DNA of 23,400 nt, taken from contig DATDTB010000079.1 of the NCBI GenBank assembly GCA_035291025.1, forward strand, positions 1 through 23,400. The letters are read 5' to 3'. Source of the DNA: DATDTB01 sp035291025 (GTDB taxonomy: Archaea; Iainarchaeota; Iainarchaeia; JAFGOX01; DATDTB01). Shown here one piece after another: positions 1-7,040 of the stretch. The translations under genes were made by a program, and so were the position numbers. Position 1 is the first letter of the stretch; every line of letters begins with the position of its first letter. The notes under the pieces are model-generated. The model saw nothing but the letters and a program-made list of their open reading frames with translations. It had not been told where the DNA came from and ran no database searches.

Positions 1-534
1 CGCGATGACCCCTGAAACCGTGCTAGTAATCGAGTTAACGCTTGCCTGGGTTTTGTTGAACAACGTGAAGTTCTTTGACTGCGACCCGCCCAGTCCAAAA
101 GTGTAATTTTCCGAGGCTGGCTGCGCGTAAAAGCCAGAGCCAACGAGCAGCGAGCCGTTGCTCAGCAATCTAAGCGTAACCAAGTGGACTCCTGGAGAGA
201 GAGGGATGCCGCCCACTGACGACTGGATTATCGTGTTGCTGTAAACAGCGGTGGTCCCAGCGCTCGTGTTGACGTCAAATCCAATTACTCCGCCTTGCGC
301 GAAGTGCCTTTGGACGTTTTCAGGGAGTTCTATTGCTATTGTCACGCTGCTGCCTGGGCCGAGCGCCGTTACCTGGTCCGCGGCCCCCGCCAGCTGGTCT
401 GTTGCCTTTTGGAGCTTTGCCAGTGTAATTCCGTCCTTTGACGCAATGCTAGTGGAAACGAACACCACGCCAAGCATTACCAGGAAGACGCCAATCAACA
501 AAACGACCTCTATTGAGGCCTGGCCTTTTTTCAT
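1..534 (-). CDS. Class III signal peptide (archaeal prepilin-like) surface protein, partial
   Basis: The reading frame opens at ATG 534 and runs off the window edge, giving 178 visible residues with no stop. The N-terminus is MKKGQASIEVV followed by a hydrophobic stretch (about residues 9-30). Q-A-S-I-E after a glycine is the archaeal class III signal: in this family a prepilin peptidase (EppA or PibD type) cuts before the Gln and the hydrophobic helix packs into a type IV pilus-like fibre or anchors the protein. Residues 50-135 align by eye with the downstream paralogue at 634-2643 (shared GPGS, IELPENV, and VTLRLLS followed by a GS/GR turn). The visible ectodomain is rich in Ser, Thr and Asn with several N-x-S/T sites and no cysteine. 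It has its own TATA-like element upstream. Function as pilin, adhesin or other surface protein is inferred; the C-terminus is unknown. Confidence 0.8.
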   Translation of the reverse strand, partial: MKKGQASIEVVLLIGVFLVMLGVVFVSTSIASKDGITLAKLQKATDQLAGAADQVTALGPGSSVTIAIELPENVQRHFAQGGVIGFDVNTSAGTTAVYSNTIIQSSVGGIPLSPGVHLVTLRLLSNGSLLVGSGFYAQPASENYTFGLGGSQSKNFTLFNKTQASVNSITSTVSGVIA

Positions 535-580
535 TTACAACCAGCCAGAGTGAGCTTTTTTTCTCTTTAAATCCACAACC

Positions 581-590
581 CTTATTTAAA
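581..590 (-). promoter_or_regulatory. TATA-like promoter of the partial prepilin gene
   Basis: Read on the minus strand this is TTTAAATAAG preceded by an A-rich stretch that could serve as BRE. It lies about 47-56 bases upstream of the ATG at 534, so transcription would start near 560 and leave a leader of roughly 25 bases. A second A/T element (ATTTAAAG, near 565-572) is closer to the start and could be used instead. Confidence 0.4.
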
Positions 591-633
591 GGCTTTTTTT
601 GGGCAGGAAAGACGCTGGGACCGCTTTTTACTG

Positions 634-2643
634 TTAGGTCATTTCAAACGTCACTGAAACCGAGTCAACGCTGTTTGACTCCGCAACAGCTGTCCACGTC
701 CCCGTCGGGTCGGAGCCCGTGATGTTGTCCTTTTGGCAGAAAGAAGTGGTTGCGTTGACTGTTTGCCCAGTCCATAACTGATCAAGGCTTCCGTCGGGTT
801 GCTTTACTCTTACGTTTGCGTCGGAAACGCTGCAGCCAGCGCTTATTGACACTTTGACGTACGGGTCTTCGCTTGGCTTTGAAAAGCTTGAACCGGGCGT
901 GAGGCACAAGGAATCCGAGTAAGTTCCCAGAGTAAACGTGCACTCAGATGAAACGCTGAACGTGGATGTGGCGCCGTATGCCTGGGCCGAGTTAGCGTCA
1001 GCCAGCCACGTCCCCGACGGGTCGCCTTGCGTTATGTCCACTTGCTGGCAGAACGCGCTTGAATCAGTAACTGTCTGGTTTTGCCAGCCCGTTTTCAGTG
1101 TGCCGTCGGGCTGTTTTACTTTAATGTTTACGTCGTTGGGGCTGCAGCCGGGGCCAACGCTTACTTTTACGTAAGGGTCTTGGCTGGGTTTGAGGATGGT
1201 TGTGTCGCTCAAGAGGCACGAGGAGTCAGAGTAAGTCCCAACGCTTAATGTGCAAACTGGAGTGACTTGGAACGTTGTTGAGTCAGCGCCGGCCAGCTGC
1301 GCCGGGCTCCCGGCTTTCGCGGTCCAAGTACCTGTTGGCGTTGACGTGTCTATTGTGAAACGCTTGCAAACGCCGACGACGTTGTCCACTGCCTCGCCAG
1401 TGTATGACTGCTCCAATGAGTTAGCGGGAGAGAAAAACTCCACGTTTCCATCAGTTATAGTGCAGTTGTCGGTAACGACTTTTGCGTATGCGTTCTGGTC
1501 TTGCCTGAACGAACTCGCTTGGGTGGTGCACAGGAAGCTGTCAAACATCGCAATGTCGAGGCTGCACTGTGGAATCATTTCAAGGCCTTGCGTGTCCAAG
1601 TTCGCCTGTCCGGAAAGCGAGGAAGCCTGCGCAGTCCACGTTCCAGTAGGGTCGGTGCTTGCCGTGCTGAAACTCACGCACACTCCAGTCGTGCTGTCAA
1701 TTACCCCCATTCCAGTGCTTGAATAACGCGTGTTGTAGTCCGGGTAGTTCAATGCAATGTTTCCATCCGTTACAGTGCAGTTGTCAGTTATCGCCTTGAC
1801 GTAAACAACGTCGCCGGCGTTGAATGTTGTCGCTGGGACCAGGCACAAAGGCGATGAGTACGTGCTCACAGTAAGGCTGCACCCGGGCCCGGCGCTCGTC
1901 ACCACCACAGTCACTTCAATGCTTGCCTTTTCCTCTGACCCAGTTGAAGCGTTCCTGGCGTTCACGTCCACGGTCCCCGTGTAAGTCCCGGCGCTTACCG
2001 CGCCAGTGACGCTTACATGGATTTTCGCGTCGTTGTCGTTTGAGTCGTTCACCAGCGAGGAATTCAAGTCCTGCACGCTCACTGTCCACCCGCTTCCCGC
2101 GATGTCACCGGTGGCCTTGGCGTCAATCACTTCCACTTTTGCCCCGGTCTCGTTCAATAAGTCAAACTCCTTTGTCTGTGAAGAGCTAGTGGAAACGGAA
2201 AAGGAGAGGCTGTCGGGGATGGTGTAAAAGCCGCCTAGGGAAAGCCTTCCGTCCGACAAGAGCCGGAGGGTCACGAAGTGCTGTCCCGGAGCCGTTGGCA
2301 GCTTCCCGATTGAATCGCCTGCGATGATGGCGCTCAACGCGCTGCTCGGCCCCGCGCTCGTCGCAAAATCGAACTGGATCGCCCCGCCAGTTGAGCTAGA
2401 GCTTGTCACGTTTTCCGGCAACTCAATCAACACAGTCATTTCGCTTCCTGGCCCCTGCGAGTAAACCTGGTCCGCGGCGTGCGCAATGACTTGGGCGGCC
2501 TTGGAGGCCTTTGCCTGAATCACAGCGTCCTTTGAAGTTGAGCTCGTTGCTGCGAACGACACGAGCATCATGACCAAGAATAAGCTAATCAAGACAAGCA
2601 ATTCAATGGAGGCCTGGCCGTTTTTCCAAGGAAACTTCCCCAT
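634..2643 (-). CDS. Class III signal peptide surface protein with four 4-Cys repeats
   Basis: 669 residues. The N-terminus has a basic leader, then GQASIELLVL (residues 8-17) and a hydrophobic helix to about residue 32: an archaeal class III prepilin-type signal, cleaved before Gln10. Residues 55-145 resemble the neighbouring partial paralogue. Residues 160-250 look like a beta-rich Ig-like segment. From residue 255 to the end are four tandem repeats of about 104 residues, each with four cysteines: C255/267/289/322, C360/372/394/426, C464/476/500/532 and C568/580/604/636. Each repeat ends in a D/T-P-T/S-G-T-W strand motif. Two disulfides per repeat are likely but not proven. There are many N-x-S/T (including N-C-T) potential glycosylation sites. 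By architecture it is probably an adhesin or minor pilin. ATG 2643 is the only start that keeps the signal peptide. Confidence 0.85.
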   Translation of the reverse strand: MGKFPWKNGQASIELLVLISLFLVMMLVSFAATSSTSKDAVIQAKASKAAQVIAHAADQVYSQGPGSEMTVLIELPENVTSSSSTGGAIQFDFATSAGPSSALSAIIAGDSIGKLPTAPGQHFVTLRLLSDGRLSLGGFYTIPDSLSFSVSTSSSQTKEFDLLNETGAKVEVIDAKATGDIAGSGWTVSVQDLNSSLVNDSNDNDAKIHVSVTGAVSAGTYTGTVDVNARNASTGSEEKASIEVTVVVTSAGPGCSLTVSTYSSPLCLVPATTFNAGDVVYVKAITDNCTVTDGNIALNYPDYNTRYSSTGMGVIDSTTGVCVSFSTASTDPTGTWTAQASSLSGQANLDTQGLEMIPQCSLDIAMFDSFLCTTQASSFRQDQNAYAKVVTDNCTITDGNVEFFSPANSLEQSYTGEAVDNVVGVCKRFTIDTSTPTGTWTAKAGSPAQLAGADSTTFQVTPVCTLSVGTYSDSSCLLSDTTILKPSQDPYVKVSVGPGCSPNDVNIKVKQPDGTLKTGWQNQTVTDSSAFCQQVDITQGDPSGTWLADANSAQAYGATSTFSVSSECTFTLGTYSDSLCLTPGSSFSKPSEDPYVKVSISAGCSVSDANVRVKQPDGSLDQLWTGQTVNATTSFCQKDNITGSDPTGTWTAVAESNSVDSVSVTFEMT
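637..1881 (-). repeat. Four tandem ~104-codon protein repeats with 4 Cys each
   Basis: On the minus strand the units run about 1881-1567, 1566-1255, 1254-943 and 942-637. Spacing of the four cysteines is almost constant (12, then 22 or 24, then 32 or 33 residues). Repeats 1 and 2 share D-N-C-T-V/I-T-D-G-N; repeats 3 and 4 share Q-D-P/E-D-P-Y-V-K-V and V-K-Q-P-D-G. This suggests an ancestral pair duplicated and then diverged as (1,2) and (3,4). Confidence 0.85.
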
Positions 2644-2675
2644 ATTTTCAAACCGCTTTTAAGAACTCCAACGCG

Positions 2676-2684
2676 TATTTAAAA
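2676..2684 (-). promoter_or_regulatory. TATA-like promoter of the repeat-containing prepilin gene
   Basis: The minus strand reads TTTTAAATA, close to the element in front of the paralogous gene. It sits 33-41 bases upstream of ATG 2643, predicting a short leader of about ten bases. Confidence 0.4.
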
Positions 2685-2750
2685 GTTTCCAAACCTTTTT
2701 CCGTAAAAAAGGCACGCGCATTCGCTTTTTTTGCATTTTTGCGTGGTTAA

Positions 2751-4067
2751 ATGCTTGACTTGAAACTTGTAAGGGAACGTACTGACAGCGTCAGGGCCAA
2801 CCTCGAGCGCCGTCAGGACTCTGGAAAGCTAAGGCTTTTCGACGAATTGGTCAAGGACGACAAGAGGCTCAGGGAGCTAAAAGTGCAAGTGGAGGCCTTG
2901 AGGAGCGAGCGGAACAGGCTCACGCAGGAAGTGTCTCAATTGAAAAAGGAAGGACAGGAGGCCTCGCGAGTCATAGCCGAGGCGTCCCGCGTTTCCGAGA
3001 AAATCAAGAGCAGCGAACTGGAACTCGTTGCATTGGAGGAACGCGTGAAGGCTTCACTCTTTAGGGTCCCGAACTTGATGCATGAAAGCGTGCCCTACGG
3101 AAAGGATGACTCGGAAAACGTTGAAGTAAGGGTTTGGGGTACTCCCAGGAGCTTTGACTTCGAGTTAAAGCCGCACGGCGAGTTCCTTGAAACTGCTGGG
3201 ATGGCGAACTTTTCCAAGGCCTCCGAGGTCTCGGGGGCGGGCTTTAACTACTTGCTTGGCGGGGTGGCAATGCTTGAACGCGCTCTTGAACAATTCGCAT
3301 TGGAAACCCTTCAAGGTAAGGGCTTTACTCCTGTTCTACCGCCAGTCATGCTCCACCGCAAGCCCTACGAGGGCGTCGTTGACTTGGGCGACTTCGAAAA
3401 CGTCATGTACAAGATTGAAAACGAGGACTTGTACTTGATTGCGACCTCGGAGCATTCCATGGCGGCACTTTACTCCAACGAAGTCATTCCAGAGGAACAA
3501 CTGCCGGTGAAGCTCGTTGGCGTGAGCCCTTGCTTTAGGAAGGAAATCGGCTCGAAAAACGTTGACACGCGCGGCCTTTACCGAATGCACCAGTTCCAGA
3601 AAGTCGAGCAGTTCGTGTTCTGCCACCCCGAAGACTCTTGGAGACTCCACGAAGAACTCTTGGCTAACACGGAAGAACTGTGGCAAGCGCTCGAAATACC
3701 TTACAGGGTTGTCAACATATGCACCGGCGACCTTGGAACCATTGCCGCGAAAAAGTACGACATAGAGGCGTGGATGCCGCGCCTCGGGAAGTACGGCGAA
3801 GTAGCTTCTTGCTCGAACTGCACTGACTACCAAGCCCGCCGCCTCAACATCCGCTTCGGCAAATATGGGGGTTCAAAGGAATTCGTGCACACCTTGAACC
3901 AGACGGCGTTTCCAGCTTCTTCGCGCGCCCTCCTCGCCGTTGTGGAAAACTACCAAAACGCCGACGGCACCATAGGCGTGCCAAAAGCCCTGCAAAAGTA
4001 CATGGGAAAAGTCAAGAAAATTGAACCTGTTTCTCTTGCCGCGAAGGGCTCTAAAGGCAAGAAATAG
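2751..4067 (+). CDS. serS: Seryl-tRNA synthetase
   Basis: 438 residues, normal length for the bacterial/common-type SerRS (not the rare methanogen type). It charges tRNA-Ser with serine in the cytoplasm. The N-terminus (about 28-105) is the charged antiparallel coiled coil that holds the tRNA long arm. The class II catalytic core follows, with T-S-E at 232-234, motif 2 F-R-K-E at 262-265 followed by D-T-R-G-L and M-H-Q-F-Q-K-V-E, the Y-D-I-E-A-W-M-P segment at 336-343, the S-C-S-N-C-T-D-Y-Q-A-R-R block at 353-364, and motif 3 ending S-R-A-L-L-A-V-V-E-N-Y-Q near 390-402. A basic tail closes the protein. ATG 2751 gives the family's usual M-L-D-L-K start. It is transcribed away from the prepilin gene and is followed by dph2 40 bases downstream, probably as one operon. 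Confidence 0.97.
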   Translation: MLDLKLVRERTDSVRANLERRQDSGKLRLFDELVKDDKRLRELKVQVEALRSERNRLTQEVSQLKKEGQEASRVIAEASRVSEKIKSSELELVALEERVKASLFRVPNLMHESVPYGKDDSENVEVRVWGTPRSFDFELKPHGEFLETAGMANFSKASEVSGAGFNYLLGGVAMLERALEQFALETLQGKGFTPVLPPVMLHRKPYEGVVDLGDFENVMYKIENEDLYLIATSEHSMAALYSNEVIPEEQLPVKLVGVSPCFRKEIGSKNVDTRGLYRMHQFQKVEQFVFCHPEDSWRLHEELLANTEELWQALEIPYRVVNICTGDLGTIAAKKYDIEAWMPRLGKYGEVASCSNCTDYQARRLNIRFGKYGGSKEFVHTLNQTAFPASSRALLAVVENYQNADGTIGVPKALQKYMGKVKKIEPVSLAAKGSKGKK

Positions 4068-4107
4068 CTTGTGTTTTCCCGTCTAGTAATTTAATTGAGT
4101 GGTTTTT

Positions 4108-5151
4108 ATGAAGTTCAAACTGGACTTGGCTCCGGCGATTGAGAAAATCAATGCAATGAAGGCCAAGCGCGTCATGCTGCAATTGCCTGAGGGCTTGAAG
4201 CACCACGCCTTGGAGTACGTCCCGGAACTGGAGGAACAGACCCACGCAGTAGTGTTCCTTTCGGCTGACCCGTGCTTTGGCGCGTGCGACTTGGCCGACC
4301 ACAAGGCAAAAGCGCTTGGCTGCGAGCTGCTTGTCCACGTGGGCCACAGCCAAATGTACGAACCCGCGCTCCCCACGATATTTCTTTTAGGCACTTGGGT
4401 CTTTGACCCAGCCCCGTTGCTTGAGAAAACCCTGGAGTTAATGAAACAGCAGGGAATAAAGAGCACGAGCATTGCCACCACCGCACAGTACAAGGAGTAC
4501 TTGCCTAAAATCCACGAGTTCCTGCAAAAAAACGGGATTGAAAGCGTGATAGGAGAGCCAACCGAGCGCACGAGCTTCGAGGGGCAAGTGCTCGGGTGCA
4601 GTTTCGGTTCTGTCTTGAAGACCGTGAAGGGCGTTGAATCGATTTTGTATTTTGGCGACGGGTTGTTTCACCCACTGGGTATGGCGTTGTCGTTCAAGAA
4701 ACCCGTCGTCTTTGCTGACACGATTTCCATGGCAGCGAGAATGATTGACAAGGAAAAAGAAGCTTACCTGAAAAAGCGCTGGGTCGCAATCTCAATGGCG
4801 CGCAACTCCGAGCGGTTCGGGGTTATTGTGGCATTGAAGGAGGGCCAGTTCCGCCCTCAGTTAGCGGAACAGTTAAAGAAGAAAATCGAGGACTCTGGGA
4901 AAAAGGCAATGATAGTGCAGCTGGACCACGCCTCCCCTTCCGTGTTGGGCGGCATGCTTGGAAAGAAGGGCAACGAGTTTGAAGTCCTGGTTTTCACTTC
5001 CTGCCCGCGCATTCCAATAGACGACCAGGAAGGCTATCCAATCCCAGTCCTCACCGCGCCCGAACTCGAGATGGCGCTCCGAAAGGACGACTTGGGCAAC
5101 TATTACTTTGACCAAATGAACCAGGCCCGTTACGCCAAGATAGGCCACTAG
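4108..5151 (+). CDS. dph2: Diphthamide biosynthesis enzyme Dph2 (3-amino-3-carboxypropyl transferase)
   Basis: 347 residues from ATG 4108 (a GTG at 4099 is also in frame). Archaeal Dph2 is a homodimeric, non-canonical radical-SAM 4Fe-4S enzyme that moves the 3-amino-3-carboxypropyl group of SAM to a histidine of elongation factor 2, the first step of diphthamide synthesis. The three cluster cysteines are visible, one per domain: C60 in the D-P-C-F-G-A-C-D motif, C164 in L-G-C-S-F-G, and C299 in F-T-S-C-P-R-I-P-I-D, with spacing like that known for the Pyrococcus enzyme. The substrate-binding L-P-E-G-L near residues 26-30 is also typical. It sits between serS and prf1 in a translation cluster. 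I saw no missing key residue. Confidence 0.95.
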   Translation: MKFKLDLAPAIEKINAMKAKRVMLQLPEGLKHHALEYVPELEEQTHAVVFLSADPCFGACDLADHKAKALGCELLVHVGHSQMYEPALPTIFLLGTWVFDPAPLLEKTLELMKQQGIKSTSIATTAQYKEYLPKIHEFLQKNGIESVIGEPTERTSFEGQVLGCSFGSVLKTVKGVESILYFGDGLFHPLGMALSFKKPVVFADTISMAARMIDKEKEAYLKKRWVAISMARNSERFGVIVALKEGQFRPQLAEQLKKKIEDSGKKAMIVQLDHASPSVLGGMLGKKGNEFEVLVFTSCPRIPIDDQEGYPIPVLTAPELEMALRKDDLGNYYFDQMNQARYAKIGH

Positions 5152-5218
5152 CATTTGATTTTTTAAAAAGAAAAGGCTCACATAGTGGGCAGTGTTTTTT
5201 GTCAAGGGTTTTTCTGGA

Positions 5219-6436
5219 ATGGATTCAACGCAGCTTTCAAGGTTCAAGAAGCAAGTAAAGGAGCTCTCGCAGTTGCGCGGGCAAGGCACCGAGCTCGTGA
5301 GCTTGTACATTCCCCCAAAGTACCCAGTTAACGAGATCACCTCGCAGCTTTCCAGCGAGGCGTCGCAGGCGGCCAACATAAAGAGCAAGCAGACTCGCAC
5401 GAACGTGCAAGGCGCGCTGCAGCGCATCATTCAGTACTTGAAGGCCATCAACTACAAGCTCCCGGAAAACGGCTTGGCTGTTTTTTCCGGTAACCTTTCA
5501 CGCGACGCCGGAAGCGACAAGATTCAATTGTTTTCAATCGAGCCCCCCAAAGCCCTGCGTTCGCGCATTTACCAATGCGACTCGCGTTTCTTCCTCGAGC
5601 CCTTGCAGGAACAGCTCGCAACTGACGAGATTTACGGGCTGATTGTCGTGGACAAGCGCGAGGCAACTGTTGCGGTTTTGAAGGGAAAGTCTTACGAAAT
5701 AGCGTTTCACGCCAACTCATGGGTTCCGGGAAAAGCGCGCGCCGGCGGCCAGAGCGCCCTTCGCTACGAGCGCATTCGCGACATTGCCACTCACGAGTTC
5801 TTTGTAAAGACTGCGGAGGCAGCCAACGCCGCGCTCGTCCCCATTCACGACAAGGTCAAGGGAATAATCGTGGGGGGCCCGGGCAGCACTAAGGACGACT
5901 TCCTCAAGGAAGACTTATTGAACCACTTGATAAAGAACAAGGTCCTTGGGACGCTTAACACGGGCTACACTGACGAATACGGCATAAAGGAACTCATTGA
6001 CAACTCCGACCAGTTGCTGAGGGAAACCACGTTAATGCAGGAAAAGAAGCTGCTTTCACGGTTCTTGAAGGAAGTCGTGACAAACGGCTTGGCCACTTAC
6101 GGCCCAAAGGAGACGCTGGAAGCGGTCGAGCGCGGGCAATCTGAATCAGTTCTGCTTTCAGAGGACTGCCCTTGGGTGAAGGCCTCTTTCCAGTGCTCCA
6201 AGTGCGGCGAAAAACAAGAACTGCTTTTGCAGAAGTCGCCCAGTTACTCGAAGGCGTGCAAGTCCTGCCAGGGGCCGTTGTCGTTGCTTGAGGAAAAGCC
6301 GTTCGAGGAACACTTCGAGGAAGTGACTGAGAAAACAGGGTTGCGGGTGGAAGTCATTTCAGCCGAGAGCCCTGAAGGAAAGCAGTTCCTTGACGCATTC
6401 GGGGGAGTTGGCTGCTTTTTGAGGTACAAGTTGTAA
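5219..6436 (+). CDS. prf1: Peptide chain release factor aRF1
   Basis: 405 residues from ATG 5219; a GTG at 5192 would add nine residues. The protein recognises all three stop codons and triggers peptide release. Decoding motifs are N-I-K-S at 53-56 and Y-Q-C-D...F at 118-124 in domain 1. The catalytic loop G-G-Q at 176-178 lies inside a basic loop followed by S-A-L-R in domain 2. Domain 3 carries a zinc-ribbon-like set, C326, C329, C347 and C350. Length is normal for archaea. A T/A-rich element at about 5158-5168 predicts transcription starting near 5192, so either a leaderless GTG start or a 25-base leader to the ATG is possible. It is the last gene of the plus-strand translation cluster and converges on the MC1 gene. 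Confidence 0.96.
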   Translation: MDSTQLSRFKKQVKELSQLRGQGTELVSLYIPPKYPVNEITSQLSSEASQAANIKSKQTRTNVQGALQRIIQYLKAINYKLPENGLAVFSGNLSRDAGSDKIQLFSIEPPKALRSRIYQCDSRFFLEPLQEQLATDEIYGLIVVDKREATVAVLKGKSYEIAFHANSWVPGKARAGGQSALRYERIRDIATHEFFVKTAEAANAALVPIHDKVKGIIVGGPGSTKDDFLKEDLLNHLIKNKVLGTLNTGYTDEYGIKELIDNSDQLLRETTLMQEKKLLSRFLKEVVTNGLATYGPKETLEAVERGQSESVLLSEDCPWVKASFQCSKCGEKQELLLQKSPSYSKACKSCQGPLSLLEEKPFEEHFEEVTEKTGLRVEVISAESPEGKQFLDAFGGVGCFLRYKL

Positions 6437-6460
6437 TTTATTTTTGTTGCTTGGGAAAAA

Positions 6461-6492
6461 TTAAGAAAAAGAAGGGGCCTTAAATGGCCCCT
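6461..6492 (-). terminator. Hairpin plus T-rich tail after the MC1 gene
   Basis: AGGGGCC (6473-6479) and GGCCCCT (6486-6492) form a perfect 7-bp GC-rich stem with a 6-base loop. On the minus strand it lies 13 bases past the MC1 stop and is followed at once by TTCTTTTTCTTAA (6460-6472). The layout matches a factor-independent terminator oriented for MC1. It could also cap the convergent prf1 transcript, but the T-rich tail is on the MC1 side. Confidence 0.7.
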
Positions 6493-6505
6493 CATTGGAG
6501 CGTTT

Positions 6506-6826
6506 TCAGGCCTTGACCCATTCAACGCCGGACTTCTTGACCCACGGCTGCCACACTTGTTCTGGGAGCCATTCGGGCGCGCCTTCAGGCTTCCGGACCT
6601 TTTTCCTGCCGCCCTTGAACTTGTGCGTCCTCGCCAGTCTTTGGCTCTTCTTCTTGCCCTTCTTGTCCCTCACGGTTTCGCTCCTGTAAGCGCCTCTCTC
6701 CCTCAAGGTAATGGACGCCTCGCCCCTGGACGCGGCCTTCAAGGCGGCCTGCCTCGGCGACCTGCCAGTGAAGACAGCCCCGTTGTTTTTCCCGCCAACT
6801 AATTCATACGTCTTTACTTCTGCCAT
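6506..6826 (-). CDS. Chromosomal protein MC1 (non-histone chromatin protein)
   Basis: 106 residues from ATG 6826, against about 93 for the classic methanosarcinal MC1. MC1 is a small basic monomeric protein that bends and compacts DNA and is found in archaea with or without histones. The hallmark segments are present: V-F-T-G-R-S-P-R-Q-A-A-L-K-A-A-S-R-G at residues 18-35, L-R-E-R-G at 41-45, and P-E-W-L-P-E-Q...K-P-like W-V-K-K-S-G-V-E near 84-102. Between the two halves (about 46-81) is an enlarged Lys/Arg-rich stretch longer than in the classic protein. GGGGGT ends 5 bases before the ATG as a possible ribosome site. A longer reading frame to 6901 would add 25 residues outside the family. 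The dedicated promoter and terminator suggest monocistronic, possibly abundant expression. Confidence 0.9.
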   Translation of the reverse strand: MAEVKTYELVGGKNNGAVFTGRSPRQAALKAASRGEASITLRERGAYRSETVRDKKGKKKSQRLARTHKFKGGRKKVRKPEGAPEWLPEQVWQPWVKKSGVEWVKA

Positions 6827-6901
6827 GCAATACCCCCGTTGGTTTTCGCTTTTCCTGGAAAAGTCTGGCCCGAAACCGAAAGCCGTTTGAAGCAAAGTCA
6901 A

Positions 6902-6911
6902 GTTTTTATTT
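6902..6911 (-). promoter_or_regulatory. TATA-like promoter of the MC1 gene
   Basis: The minus strand reads AAATAAAAAC, about 76-85 bases before the MC1 ATG. Transcription would start near 6880, leaving a leader of about 50 bases that ends in a G-rich ribosome-site candidate. Position and base composition fit, but nothing proves use. Confidence 0.4.
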
Positions 6912-7040
6912 GCTTTCGTTGGTTTTTCCTTTCCCGAGGACCGCTTTCCTCTTTTTTTACCGGCGCAACAAATTCAGCACTAGAAAAACACTACCATGCG
7001 CCCGTACAGAGAACAGCGCAAGGTATTTAAGTGTTTCCCA

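Noticed and set aside
1250..1726. Plus-strand frame (158 codons) opposite the Cys-repeat protein
   Set aside because: It mirrors the repeat coding strand; the repeat periodicity and cysteine pattern only make sense on the minus strand.
3336..3833. Minus-strand open frame (165 codons) inside serS
   Set aside because: It lies wholly opposite conserved SerRS catalytic motifs and has no recognisable domain.
4083..4571. Minus-strand frames opposite dph2
   Set aside because: They are antisense to the radical-SAM cluster region of Dph2 and share no features with a family; shadows caused by codon bias.
7022..7030. TATTTAAG as promoter of truD
   Set aside because: It is only 11-19 bases before the ATG, so transcription would start inside the coding region; probably chance A/T sequence.
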